Positions 25,254 to 33,331 of a stretch of DNA of 64,000 nucleotides are shown piece after piece. A program made the translations under genes and the position numbers. The notes beneath the pieces were generated by a model that was not told the origin of the DNA, did not search any database, and saw only the letters and a program-made list of their open reading frames with translations. Source of the stretch: Clostridia bacterium (lineage in GTDB: Bacteria > Bacillota > Clostridia > Christensenellales > Borkfalkiaceae); NCBI GenBank assembly GCA_017508485.1, contig JAFVYV010000012.1, forward strand, positions 62,001 to 126,000, given 5' to 3'. The stretch's first letter is position 1; each line of letters begins with the position of its first letter.

Positions 25254-26018
25254 CTATTTATTTAGTTTTTTAAGATTTATCAGTTTGCTTTCTATAAATA
25301 TTATCAATGCGCATACGCCACCGTGTGCAATCACGCAAACAAAAGTCCATAAAAGTTTATGTGGCATAAGTTTTGCAATTTCCCACGCAGGTCCAAACCA
25401 AGCGCCGTTATAAATGAACATATAGTCTTGCTTAAAGATATTGTCAAATATAAATACCGGTATTGCGTAAATTATAAACACCAAAAATCCACCGATAAAG
25501 TCCTTAAATTTTGGCTTATAATATCCACTAACAAGCATTATGATAGGGGTTATTAACAGTACGAAGTGGTAAAGGAAGGTGTGTAAACCTAAAAATGAAA
25601 ATACCGACTCTGCAGAGAAGAAAAAGTTTATAAACCCACCTATCATAGAGATTGAGCATAAAAATCCGTTGCACGCATTTTTTACCTTTTCGTTTTTGCA
25701 AAATAAACTTAATGGCATTGCGAATAGGTAAATGGTACAAGTCCAAAGTGGAAGTTCCATTCTATCAAGCCCTAAATTGTTAGCCGTAACGAACGCGTTA
25801 AAAAAGATATATTTTATTAGGTCAATGCTTACTGCAAAAAGCCAAAAGAAAATTAGTGCCTTTCTTGTGCCTTTTTCATTGTTTCTTAGTTTTATAGGAA
25901 GAAAAACTATAAGAAAAACAAAAACCAAAATTAAAATTATTTTTTCTAACTTTAATTCGTAAGGACCGGGTCTATTAAGCCAGTCTTCTACGGCAAAAAA
26001 GCTTAAAAAATCGTTCAT
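25254..26018 (-). CDS. YwaF/TMEM164-family membrane protein (copy B)
   Basis: A 254-residue protein with about seven hydrophobic helices. It carries NRPGPYELKLEKI at the start, a central ELPLWTCTIYLFAMPLSLF with a conserved cysteine, and FLGLHTFLYHFVLLITPIIM with histidines. This is the YwaF/TIGR02206 family, related to animal TMEM164, for which acyltransferase activity at a conserved cysteine has been reported. A lipid-modifying role is inference. It lies six bases downstream of a paralog (26025-26792) and shares its promoter. The gene ends just before a short A/T-rich gap preceding mgsA. Confidence 0.8.
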   Translation of the reverse strand: MNDFLSFFAVEDWLNRPGPYELKLEKIILILVFVFLIVFLPIKLRNNEKGTRKALIFFWLFAVSIDLIKYIFFNAFVTANNLGLDRMELPLWTCTIYLFAMPLSLFCKNEKVKNACNGFLCSISMIGGFINFFFSAESVFSFLGLHTFLYHFVLLITPIIMLVSGYYKPKFKDFIGGFLVFIIYAIPVFIFDNIFKQDYMFIYNGAWFGPAWEIAKLMPHKLLWTFVCVIAHGGVCALIIFIESKLINLKKLNK

Positions 26019-26024
26019 AAAAAT

Positions 26025-26792
26025 CTATTTAGCCTTTTTTATTTTTTCGTGTAACTTTCTAACACCCATATCAATACCTATAACCATCAACGCAAGAACG
26101 GCGTAAGCGATTAAAGCAAGCAAGGTGTAAAGTAGTTTAGATACTGATGAAATGCTAGATGCATCAAAAGGAAGGAAACTTCCGTCGTATATAAACATAT
26201 AGTCTTGCTTAAAGATTGCGTTGAATACGTAAACTGGTACGGCAAAAATTACAAGCACTATCATTGAAGGTAAAAGGTCTTTTAAGTTTAGTTTTATAAA
26301 GCCTGTACCTAACATAATTGCAGGGGTTAAAAGTAGTATATAGTGATATACCATTTTGTGTAAACCGAAGAAAGAAAATAATGATTCTTCAGCAGGTACT
26401 GCAAAGTTTACAAGTCCTGCAAATAGTGAGATTGTGCAAATAAACGCAGTACAAGCCCTTTGAACCTTTTCCGTTTTACAAAATAACACGAAAGGCATTA
26501 AGTATAAGAACATACTGCAAGTCCAAAGTGGAACGTCAATATTCGCTATAGTAAAAGTACCGTTTACTGCGTTACTTATTAATAGATAGCCGTATTTTAA
26601 TAGGTCTAAAACTACTGCAACGCCCCATAAAATTATCAAAAGCAATTTTATTATTTTTTTGTCCTTTCCCTTAAGTAAAATAGGAAGTACAAAAACAAAA
26701 GCAATTGCTAAAACCATAAACACAATGTATTCAAGGTTGTAAGCAAATGGACCAGGTCTACCAAACCAGTCTGGATTTTCAAAAAAGTTCAT
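26025..26792 (-). CDS. YwaF/TMEM164-family membrane protein (copy A)
   Basis: A 255-residue paralog of the following gene, with the same layout: FGRPGPFAYNLEYI, VPLWTCSMFLYLMPFVLF and FFGLHKMVYHYILLLTPAIM. The PLWTC cysteine and the helix histidines are conserved in both. Start chosen at the ATG at 26792, after TTTGGAGA; an earlier in-frame ATG is upstream of that site. It is first in a two-gene unit under a consensus promoter. The two copies have clearly diverged, so they may act on different substrates or as a heteromer. Confidence 0.8.
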   Translation of the reverse strand: MNFFENPDWFGRPGPFAYNLEYIVFMVLAIAFVFVLPILLKGKDKKIIKLLLIILWGVAVVLDLLKYGYLLISNAVNGTFTIANIDVPLWTCSMFLYLMPFVLFCKTEKVQRACTAFICTISLFAGLVNFAVPAEESLFSFFGLHKMVYHYILLLTPAIMLGTGFIKLNLKDLLPSMIVLVIFAVPVYVFNAIFKQDYMFIYDGSFLPFDASSISSVSKLLYTLLALIAYAVLALMVIGIDMGVRKLHEKIKKAK

Positions 26793-26853
26793 AAGCGTTT
26801 CTCCAAAAAAATTTTTTGTCAAATTATGTACTAATTTGGCATTTATAAATACA

Positions 26854-26881
26854 ATTATAGCACTATAAATATTGTTGTCAA
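26854..26881 (-). promoter_or_regulatory. Consensus sigma-A promoter of the YwaF-like pair
   Basis: On the minus strand TTGACA (26876-26881), 16 bases, TATAAT (26854-26859). Confidence 0.7.
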
Positions 26882-26952
26882 TAGTAGTTTTTTTGTAAAA
26901 ACTAAAAAAATTGTTTTTTTAAAGTGCATCAAAAAGAATTAAATGGCAAAAC

Positions 26953-26978
26953 AAAAGGCTAACTTAGGTTAGCCTTTT
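26953..26978 (-). terminator. Intrinsic terminator of the DUF4097 gene
   Basis: An 11-bp stem AAAAGGCTAAC with GTTAGCCTTTT and 4-base loop. On the minus strand TTTTG follows. Confidence 0.8.
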
Positions 26979-26985
26979 TATAAAA

Positions 26986-27837
26986 TTATTGCACAATAGT
27001 AATTATAATATCGCCCGTGTCGGTGGTTATTTTTGCTACGCCACCCGTAGTTGTTTCAGGCACTCTTTTTCTACCCGTGTCGGTATATACTATAAATATT
27101 TTAGATGAAAGAATTGTTCCTTCAACGTCGCCCGTGTCCGTTTCTACTTCAAGTTCGCCAAAGTCTGAACGAACAAAGTCAACGTCGCCAGTGTCCGTTT
27201 TGATGGTTGCTTTATTTTGCACCATTGTTGCCGTTAAAGAAACTTCGCCCGTGTCGGCGCTAATATTAAGGGTGTTTACATTAACTTCAGAAAGGTCAAT
27301 ATCGCCCGTGGTAGAAATTGCAACCACTTCGTTAGCCGTTAAATTTCTTAATTCAATATCTCCTGTAGAAACCTCCACGGAAAGTTTATTAAGCACGTTA
27401 GACGTTATAGTTACGTCGCCGGTAGATTGCTCTATTAAAATATTGTCAAAGGTAAATTGTGAGTAAAAGTTAACGTCCCCAGTAGAGTTTTTTATATTAA
27501 GGTCTTTATATTCCTTTTTATCAAGTGTTATTTTTATATTGACGCCACTACTAAAAAGAATTCTATTTAACCCTTCGTTTTGTATAATTAAAGTGTCGTT
27601 TTCAACCTTAACGGTGTGCTTATCTTTTTTATGTTCGTATAAAGAAACGCTTGTTTTATCGCCAAAAAGGAAAGTTATATCGGCAGTATCAACGTCTATA
27701 TAAATATTCTCATAATTTTCTGTTATTAAGGTAAAGTTTTGTTCGTAATTTATTTTGCAACCAGTAAACAAACTAATTGTAAGCGCCAAACAACCTATAA
27801 GAGAAAGGACTAACAATATTTTAAAAATCTTTTTCAT
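26986..27837 (-). CDS. DUF4097-type beta-helix lipoprotein
   Basis: A 283-residue secreted lipoprotein. The start MKKIFKILLVLSLIG leads to a lipobox LFTGC (Cys about 27). The mature part is a regular repeat of about 20 residues, each ending in a TGD[IV] turn (at least nine copies, such as NSTGDVNFY, QSTGDVTIT, VSTGDIELR, DTGDVDFV). This is the pattern of DUF4097 right-handed beta-helix or adhesin-like proteins. I start at 27837, after AAAGGAAA. Such proteins are often linked to envelope stress systems, but none is adjacent here. Transcribed alone. Confidence 0.85.
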   Translation of the reverse strand: MKKIFKILLVLSLIGCLALTISLFTGCKINYEQNFTLITENYENIYIDVDTADITFLFGDKTSVSLYEHKKDKHTVKVENDTLIIQNEGLNRILFSSGVNIKITLDKKEYKDLNIKNSTGDVNFYSQFTFDNILIEQSTGDVTITSNVLNKLSVEVSTGDIELRNLTANEVVAISTTGDIDLSEVNVNTLNISADTGEVSLTATMVQNKATIKTDTGDVDFVRSDFGELEVETDTGDVEGTILSSKIFIVYTDTGRKRVPETTTGGVAKITTDTGDIIITIVQ

Positions 27838-27869
27838 AAAATTTCCTTTTACTTTTATTTTACAAAACA

Positions 27870-27898
27870 AATATAACACGAAGAAGTTGGTCGGTCAA
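27870..27898 (-). promoter_or_regulatory. Promoter of the DUF4097 lipoprotein
   Basis: On the minus strand TTGACC (27893-27898), 17 bases, TATATT (27870-27875). Confidence 0.6.
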
Positions 27899-27969
27899 TA
27901 TTTTTAAAAAATTTTTGGTATAAAAAGGGGCAAAAATGGTAAAAAACCAACTTAAAAGGAGGTTTTATT

Positions 27970-28155
27970 ATGGCAAGTAAATTAACTGGAAAGGAAGTAA
28001 CCATTATTTCCGATCTACTTACAATGGAAGAAAGCGCAATAAAAAAGGCAAAGGTTTATTCTAAAACGCTAACAAGTAAAGAACTAACGGAAGTTTTCAA
28101 AACTTTAGAAGAAAACCACCAAAAAAGATTTAACGATTTATTGAATTTGTTATAA
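27970..28155 (+). CDS. Short coat-associated helical protein
   Basis: A 61-residue all-helical protein (LTGKEVTIISDLLTMEESAI ... FKTLEENHQKRFNDLLNLL). Its two-helix pattern resembles half of a ferritin-like/CotF bundle. AAAGGAGG precedes the ATG, and a CotF-like protein follows ten bases later, so the two probably combine. Assignment to the spore coat comes mainly from that neighbour. Confidence 0.65.
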   Translation: MASKLTGKEVTIISDLLTMEESAIKKAKVYSKTLTSKELTEVFKTLEENHQKRFNDLLNLL

Positions 28156-28165
28156 GGAGGTTAAT

Positions 28166-28450
28166 ATGGCAAACTATAAAAAAGAAATCACGTTAAATGA
28201 AAAAGATTCACTTCAAGATATGCTTAATTTAGAAAAAGCAATAGTTAAAATTTACGCAATGGCTTTAACGGAAGGCAGTTCTAAAGCGTTTAGAACGCTA
28301 ATTAAGAACGGGTTTAGTTCATCAGCAAGCGACCAGTTCCAAGTGTACCAAACAATGAACAAAGAAGGTTATTACGAACCAGCACCAGCCGATAAACAAG
28401 TTATTGACAAGGAAAAAGACAAGTTTAAAAAGGTACAAGCAAGTTTTTAG
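28166..28450 (+). CDS. CotF-like spore coat protein
   Basis: A 94-residue protein. LQDMLNLEKAIVKIYAMALT, the FRTLIKNGFSSSASDQFQVY helix and the C-terminal YYEPAPADKQVIDKEKDKF match the small CotF/coat protein family of Clostridia (LxxEKxLxxxYxxAxxE ... DQxxVxxxMxxxGYY). Such proteins are made in the mother cell and assemble on the spore surface. AAGGAGG is seven bases before the ATG. Probably co-transcribed with the preceding 61-residue protein. Confidence 0.75.
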   Translation: MANYKKEITLNEKDSLQDMLNLEKAIVKIYAMALTEGSSKAFRTLIKNGFSSSASDQFQVYQTMNKEGYYEPAPADKQVIDKEKDKFKKVQASF

Positions 28451-28460
28451 TTAAATATAG

Positions 28461-28490
28461 TTGCAAAAAAGGTTAAAATTTTGGTAAAAT
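28461..28490 (+). promoter_or_regulatory. Promoter of the preQ1 riboswitch-queT unit
   Basis: TTGCAA (28461-28466), 18 bases, TAAAAT (28485-28490). The predicted start falls at the first base of the riboswitch. Confidence 0.6.
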
Positions 28491-28496
28491 AGCCTT

Positions 28497-28536
28497 AAGA
28501 AGGTTTTCGGACAACACTTCTATAAAACAACCGAGG
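28497..28536 (+). promoter_or_regulatory. PreQ1 class I riboswitch
   Basis: P1 stem AGAAG (28498-28502) with CTTCT (28517-28521), a loop holding CGG, then the A-rich tail TATAAAACAA and CCG (28531-28533), which can form the pseudoknot with CGG at 28508-28510. This is the H-type fold of preQ1-I. It lies upstream of a queuosine-precursor transporter, as expected. Confidence 0.85.
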
Positions 28537-28568
28537 TAAAGTTTTTTGCCACGGAAAAGGAGAGAGTA

Positions 28569-29072
28569 GTGAAAAATTTTACCACTAGAAAGTTAGTAAG
28601 AGCAGGAATTGTAGCAGGTCTTTACGTTGGACTAACGCTTATATTTCTGCCCTTTTCTTTTTCGGGAATTCAGTTTAGACCGGCAGAAGGTTTAACCTTT
28701 TTGCCGGTATTTTTTGGCGATAGCGTAATTAGTTTATTCGTTGGATGCGTACTTGTAAACCTTTTTTCAAGTTTTGGTATACTTGATATCGTTATAGGTG
28801 GTTTAACCACTTTAGTTGCAAGTTTATTAACAAGACTTATCTACAAAAAAACGAACAGCATTTACCTAGCGCTTTTTCCACAAGTTTTGCTAAACGCAAT
28901 TTTCGTTCCACTAATAATTTATCTATCAGGTGCGACTGAAGGGTACTTTATAAACTTTGTTTCAATTTTTATAAGCCAAGCAATTTCCGTTTACGGAATA
29001 GGCGTACCCCTTTACTACCTATTTAGAAAACAAAAAAGGAAAAAAACGGGCATTTTTAAAGATGAGCCGTAA
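28569..29072 (+). CDS. queT: QueT, substrate-binding (S) component for queuosine precursor uptake
   Basis: A 167-residue membrane protein with about six helices. RAGIVAGLYVGLTLIF, the signature FSGIQFRPAEGLTFLPVFFG and LVNLFSSFGILDIVIGGL are characteristic of QueT, the ECF S component for preQ1/preQ0-type queuosine precursors. The start is GTG at 28569, eight bases after AAAGGAGA. The preQ1 riboswitch directly upstream confirms the substrate class. It needs the EcfA1-EcfA2-EcfT module encoded at 6.4-8.9 kb for energy. Confidence 0.92.
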   Translation: MKNFTTRKLVRAGIVAGLYVGLTLIFLPFSFSGIQFRPAEGLTFLPVFFGDSVISLFVGCVLVNLFSSFGILDIVIGGLTTLVASLLTRLIYKKTNSIYLALFPQVLLNAIFVPLIIYLSGATEGYFINFVSIFISQAISVYGIGVPLYYLFRKQKRKKTGIFKDEP

Positions 29073-29093
29073 AATATAAAAAAGAACATATTA

Positions 29094-29122
29094 TTGACAA
29101 AAATCGCAAAACAATATATAAT
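29094..29122 (+). promoter_or_regulatory. Perfect-consensus sigma-A promoter of the rnf operon
   Basis: TTGACA (29094-29099), 17 bases, TATAAT (29117-29122), 39 bases before the rnfC ATG. Confidence 0.85.
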
Positions 29123-29160
29123 GTTTTGGTTAAAAGAAATATATAAAAGGGAGATATAAA

Positions 29161-30456
29161 ATGGCTTTTTCTTTACACGGGGTACACGTACCTCATAGAA
29201 AGAATACTGCTACTAAACCCGTTTTAACACTTGATACGCCTAAAATGGTTACTATTCCTACGAATATGAACATAGGCGCACCTGCAAAACCTATCGTTAA
29301 AGTAGGTGACTTGGTTAAAATCGGCACAAAAATTGCAGAAGTTGGTGGATACGTTTCATCACCTATTTTTGCAAGTGTATCGGGTAAAGTTAGCAAAATT
29401 TTAGAAGGCGAAAAGTGTTCTAAAATAGTTATTGAGTCTGACGGGCTTATGGAATATGACGAAAGCATCAAAGCACCTGTAATTGACTCAAAGGAAAGTT
29501 TAATTAACGCTATTAAGGAAAGTGGCGTAGTTGGTCTTGGTGGAGCAGGTTTTCCTACCTTCGTTAAGTTTGACGGCGATAAAAAGATTGATGAACTTAT
29601 CGTTAACTGCGCTGAGTGTGAACCTTATATCACAAGCGACTCTTACACTATGAGAGAACGCACGGACGATATTAAAGTTGCGCTTGAAACTATCGTTAAA
29701 TATAGAGAAGTTGGTAAAATTATTATCGGCATTGAATCAAACAAAAAGGCTGAAATTTTATCAATGAAAAAAATGGCAGACCAAATTGACTTTGATATAG
29801 AAGTTAGGGTTTTACCAAGCGTTTACCCACAAGGTGGCGAAAAGGTTTTAATTTACAACACAACTAGAAAAGAAGTGCCAGTAGGCAAACTTCCTATAGA
29901 CGTTGGCGTTGTAGTTGTTAACTGTACAACCCTTGCCGTTATCGGTGAATATATCAAAACGGGTAAACCACTCACTTCAAAGTGCGTAACCGTTGCAGGT
30001 GGCGCAGTAAAAGACCCACACAACGTAATTGCACCTATCGGTACGCCTGTTAGCGAACTTATAGATGCTTGTGGTGGTTTAGTTACTGAACCTAAAAAGG
30101 TTATTTACGGTGGACCTATGATGGGCGTTACCGTGGCTGATATAAACGAACCTATTCTAAAAAATAGCAACGCAGTTCTTGTTTTAGATAAAAAGGAAGC
30201 AAAAATGCCAAAAACAACAAACTGTATCCGTTGTGGTAGATGTGCCACCGTTTGTCCGTTTAGGTTAATCCCTGCAGCAATTCAACACGCGTACGAAAAG
30301 AAAGACGTTGAAAAGTTAAAAGTCTTTTCTGTAAACGCTTGTATGGAATGTGGTACTTGTAATTACGTTTGCCCTGCAAATAGACAGTTAGTTCAAACTA
30401 ATAAACTTGCAAAGGCATTATTAAAAGAAGAAGGAAAGGAGGAAGGAAATGAGTAA
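29161..30456 (+). CDS. rnfC: Rnf complex subunit C (ferredoxin:NAD+ oxidoreductase, NADH-binding)
   Basis: The peripheral 431-residue subunit that carries the NAD(H)/FMN site and iron-sulfur clusters. It has HGVHVPHRKNTATK at the start, the nucleotide-binding stretch SGVVGLGGAGFPTFVKF, the AECEPYITSDSYTM motif and two C-terminal [4Fe-4S] motifs (CIRCGRCATVCP, CMECGTCNYVCP). First gene of rnfCDGEAB, overlapping rnfD by 8 bases. The complex couples ferredoxin oxidation with NAD+ reduction to H+ or Na+ export. Confidence 0.97.
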   Translation: MAFSLHGVHVPHRKNTATKPVLTLDTPKMVTIPTNMNIGAPAKPIVKVGDLVKIGTKIAEVGGYVSSPIFASVSGKVSKILEGEKCSKIVIESDGLMEYDESIKAPVIDSKESLINAIKESGVVGLGGAGFPTFVKFDGDKKIDELIVNCAECEPYITSDSYTMRERTDDIKVALETIVKYREVGKIIIGIESNKKAEILSMKKMADQIDFDIEVRVLPSVYPQGGEKVLIYNTTRKEVPVGKLPIDVGVVVVNCTTLAVIGEYIKTGKPLTSKCVTVAGGAVKDPHNVIAPIGTPVSELIDACGGLVTEPKKVIYGGPMMGVTVADINEPILKNSNAVLVLDKKEAKMPKTTNCIRCGRCATVCPFRLIPAAIQHAYEKKDVEKLKVFSVNACMECGTCNYVCPANRQLVQTNKLAKALLKEEGKEEGNE

Positions 30457-31375
30457 GTTAACAGTTTCAGTTTCTCCTCACATACATAGTGGAAGAACGA
30501 CTACAAAAATAATGTTAGACGTTATAATTGCTTTACTTCCTGCAACGATTGCTGGGGTAGTAATTTTTGGACTTCGTGCATTATTAGTTATCGGCGTAAC
30601 GGTTGGCGCATCAGTTGGTTTTGAAGCGTTATTTAACCTAATCGTAAAAAGAAAACAAACTATAGGGGACTTAAGTGCAATCGTAACAGGTTTACTTTTA
30701 GCGCTTAACCTACCTGCAAATATTCCTATTTGGCAATGTGTAATAGGTGCGTTGTTTGCAATAATTATCGTTAAGTGTTTATTCGGTGGTCTTGGCTACA
30801 ACCCAGTTAACCCTGCAATTACTGCAAGAGTATTTATGTTAATTGCGTTTGGTTCAATGGCAAAGGGTGCTTTCCCTACTATCGTTGACACGGTTGCAAC
30901 TTCAACACCACTTAGCGCAGAAACAATGCCAAAACTACTTGACCTATTCTTAGGCGTTCACGGTGGCGCTATTGGTGAAACGTGCGCCCTAGCACTACTT
31001 GTTGGTGGAATTTATCTTTTAGTTAGAAGGGTTATCAGTTGGGAAATTCCAGTTAGTTTTATTCTAACGGTATTTGTGTTCGCTTTCTTTAAGGAAGGTT
31101 TTGATTTTACACTTGCCCTTTCACAAGTGTTAGCAGGTGGCGTAATGATAGGTGCTTTCTTTATGGCAACCGACTACGTTACTTCACCATCAACCTTATT
31201 TGGTAAGTTAATTTTTGGTGTTTTAATCGGTTTAATAACTTCACTTATTAGATATTTTGGCTCATATCCAGAAGGCGTATCTTTTGCAATTCTATTTGCA
31301 AACATTTTAGTTCCTTACATCAACGTTTGGACAAGACGCAGAGTTTTTGGTACGGGGGTAAAGGGAAATGAATAA
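30449..31375 (+). CDS. rnfD: Rnf complex subunit D
   Basis: A 308-residue integral membrane subunit with about nine to ten helices. VSPHIHSGRTTTKIMLDVII at the start, GGLGYNPVNPAITARVFM and GAFFMATDYVTSPST are RnfD/NqrB family signatures. The STPL segment near Thr153 lies where RnfD carries covalent FMN, so it is the expected flavinylation site for ApbE. AAAGGAGGAA precedes the ATG; it overlaps both neighbours by 8 bases. Confidence 0.96.
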   Translation: MSKLTVSVSPHIHSGRTTTKIMLDVIIALLPATIAGVVIFGLRALLVIGVTVGASVGFEALFNLIVKRKQTIGDLSAIVTGLLLALNLPANIPIWQCVIGALFAIIIVKCLFGGLGYNPVNPAITARVFMLIAFGSMAKGAFPTIVDTVATSTPLSAETMPKLLDLFLGVHGGAIGETCALALLVGGIYLLVRRVISWEIPVSFILTVFVFAFFKEGFDFTLALSQVLAGGVMIGAFFMATDYVTSPSTLFGKLIFGVLIGLITSLIRYFGSYPEGVSFAILFANILVPYINVWTRRRVFGTGVKGNE

Positions 31376-32642
31376 ATCAATTAAAAGCACTTTATCTTTA
31401 GTTATCATTTGTGCAGGTATGGCGCTACTAATTGCGTTAGCAAATATGATAACTGCACCAATTATTAAGAAAAATGAAGAAGCAAAAGCAAACGAAGCTT
31501 TACTTCAAGTAATGCCTGACGGCGCAGGATTTGAAAAATTAGACCTAAAAACCTTTAGTAACCTACCAACTACTGTTGAAGAAGGTTACAAAGAAACTTC
31601 TGGCAAAGGTTTTGTTGTAAAGGTAAGAGTAAAAGGTTTTAACCCTAACCTTGTTTTAATGGTTGGCGTTAATATTGATGAAACAATTTCTGGTGCAGTT
31701 TGTTTAAGTTCAGAAGAAACCCCTTCAGTTACAATGGGTGCTGAAAAAACTTACGGCGAAAGTTTTATCGGCAAAAAAGAAACGGAAATTGACAGCGTAA
31801 ACGCAATTGCAGGTGCATCTTATACGACTGACGGTTATAAAGAAGCATTAAAAATTGCAATCAACGTATCAAAGGTTTTTGCAGGTGGCTCAGCCGACTT
31901 TAGAACGGAAGAAGAAAAACTTCAAGACGCGTTAAAGGAAGTTTTACCAGGTACGACAAGTTTTGAAAAGGTGTTTATCGTTGAAGTAATTGACGAAAGC
32001 ATTGACGCAATTTATAAAGCAGATAACGATAAAGGTTACGTTGTAATAATCGGCGAACAATTTATCGGTGTTAACGGTGAAGGCGTTTGCGTAAGCGAAG
32101 TAGAAGATACGGTTAAAACTTTAGCAGAAAACACAGTTTCTATTATAAGCACAACTACTACGGTTGATATTGACTTAACTACTTACGCTAACTTGCCACA
32201 AGAATTAGTTTGGGCAAAGAAGACTGCAACCGGCAACTATATCGTTCAAGTTAAGGGCGACGGCTTCTCTATAAACAACTACTACGGAAAAGATAAAAAG
32301 GAAATTTTAGTTAACCTTTCATTAACTAAAGACGGAAAGGTTATTGACTGTTATACTTATGACCACGGAGAATCAGCAAACTACGGTGATGCTTGTGGAA
32401 AAGAAGATTTCTACGGTCAATTTGACGGAATGACAGAAAGCGACCTACCAAGTCTAAACGATATTCCTGATTTAGTAGATGGCGGACACGGTCCTGAATA
32501 TACAGAACAACCTGCCGTTAAAGACGTTTTAGATGATTATATTGACGTTATCGGTGGCGCAACAATCACTACAAGAGGCTACGTAAGAGCAGTTTTATAT
32601 GCCTTTGAATCAGTTAAGATTTTTGAAGGGGGACTAATCTAA
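31368..32642 (+). CDS. rnfG: Rnf complex subunit G with two FMN_bind-like domains
   Basis: RnfG is normally about 200 residues with one membrane anchor and one covalent FMN. This protein has 424. The N-terminal part looks like a standard RnfG: anchor at about 10-30, NEALLQVMP linker, and AGASYTTDGY at 148-157. The second part starts again with LQDALKEVLP at about 186 and ends with IGGATITTRGY (Thr399 at the acceptor position). The first copy has Ser151 where the flavinylated Thr is usual. An in-frame tandem duplication with divergence is likely. It overlaps rnfD by 8 and rnfE by 1 base. Confidence 0.93.
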   Translation: MNKSIKSTLSLVIICAGMALLIALANMITAPIIKKNEEAKANEALLQVMPDGAGFEKLDLKTFSNLPTTVEEGYKETSGKGFVVKVRVKGFNPNLVLMVGVNIDETISGAVCLSSEETPSVTMGAEKTYGESFIGKKETEIDSVNAIAGASYTTDGYKEALKIAINVSKVFAGGSADFRTEEEKLQDALKEVLPGTTSFEKVFIVEVIDESIDAIYKADNDKGYVVIIGEQFIGVNGEGVCVSEVEDTVKTLAENTVSIISTTTTVDIDLTTYANLPQELVWAKKTATGNYIVQVKGDGFSINNYYGKDKKEILVNLSLTKDGKVIDCYTYDHGESANYGDACGKEDFYGQFDGMTESDLPSLNDIPDLVDGGHGPEYTEQPAVKDVLDDYIDVIGGATITTRGYVRAVLYAFESVKIFEGGLI

Positions 32643-33331
32643 TGAATAAAAATAGTAATATGACCATCTTCTTAAAAGGTATATTAAAAGAAAACCCAGT
32701 TTTCGTTTTAATTTTAGGTACTTGCCCAACTTTAGCAGTAACAAGCACGGTAACGGGTGCGTTTGGTATGGGTATTGCAGCGCTAATCGTTTTAGTATGT
32801 TCTAACGTGTTAGTATCATTACTTAGAAAGGTTATTCCTGATAGTGTAAGAATTCCTTGCTACATAGTTGTTATCGCAGGATTCGTTACTATAGTTCAAA
32901 TGTTTATTAAAGCATACTTCCCTGAAATTGACGCACTACTTGGCGTATATTTACCACTAATTACGGTAAACTGTATTATTTTAGGTAGAGCAGAAATGTT
33001 CGCAGGTAAAAACACGGTAGGCAAGTCTGCTTTAGACGGACTTGGCATGGGTATCGGTTTTACGATTGCTATGCTAATGATGTCAATTATTCGTGAAGTG
33101 TTTGGTAACGCAAGTTTTGCAGGAATTGCAATTCCTTTCTTAGAACCTTACAAAATAGGCTTTTTAACAAGTGCCCCTGGTGGACTACTTGTTTACGGAT
33201 TATTGATTGCTTTAGTTTACGTTATAACTAAAGGCAAAGCACCACTAAAAAAGAGTTTTTCTTGCGAAGGTTGTCCTTCAAAAGAACATTGTCAAACGGG
33301 TGCTTGTGAAGTAAAAGGAGGTAACGACTAA
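32642..33331 (+). CDS. rnfE: Rnf complex subunit E with cysteine-rich tail
   Basis: A 229-residue membrane subunit with about six helices, recognised by LKENPVFVLILGTCPTLAVT and YLPLITVNCIILGRAE, which supply the cysteines for the intramembrane [2Fe-2S] centre shared with RnfA. After the last helix it carries an extra soluble tail with CEGCPSKEHCQTGAC (four cysteines), which could bind a metal or cluster. It overlaps rnfG and rnfA by one base each. Confidence 0.96.
   Translation: MNKNSNMTIFLKGILKENPVFVLILGTCPTLAVTSTVTGAFGMGIAALIVLVCSNVLVSLLRKVIPDSVRIPCYIVVIAGFVTIVQMFIKAYFPEIDALLGVYLPLITVNCIILGRAEMFAGKNTVGKSALDGLGMGIGFTIAMLMMSIIREVFGNASFAGIAIPFLEPYKIGFLTSAPGGLLVYGLLIALVYVITKGKAPLKKSFSCEGCPSKEHCQTGACEVKGGND

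Noticed and set aside
27017..27466. A 149-codon open frame on the plus strand opposite the DUF4097 lipoprotein
   Set aside because: It mirrors the TGD repeats of the real gene (repeated SPV units), has no ribosome binding site, and the minus-strand lipoprotein has a lipobox, promoter and terminator.
27130..27500. Regularly spaced similar segments that look like a CRISPR-type array
   Set aside because: The spacing comes from about 20-residue protein repeats with TGD codons; spacers are not unique and there are no cas genes.
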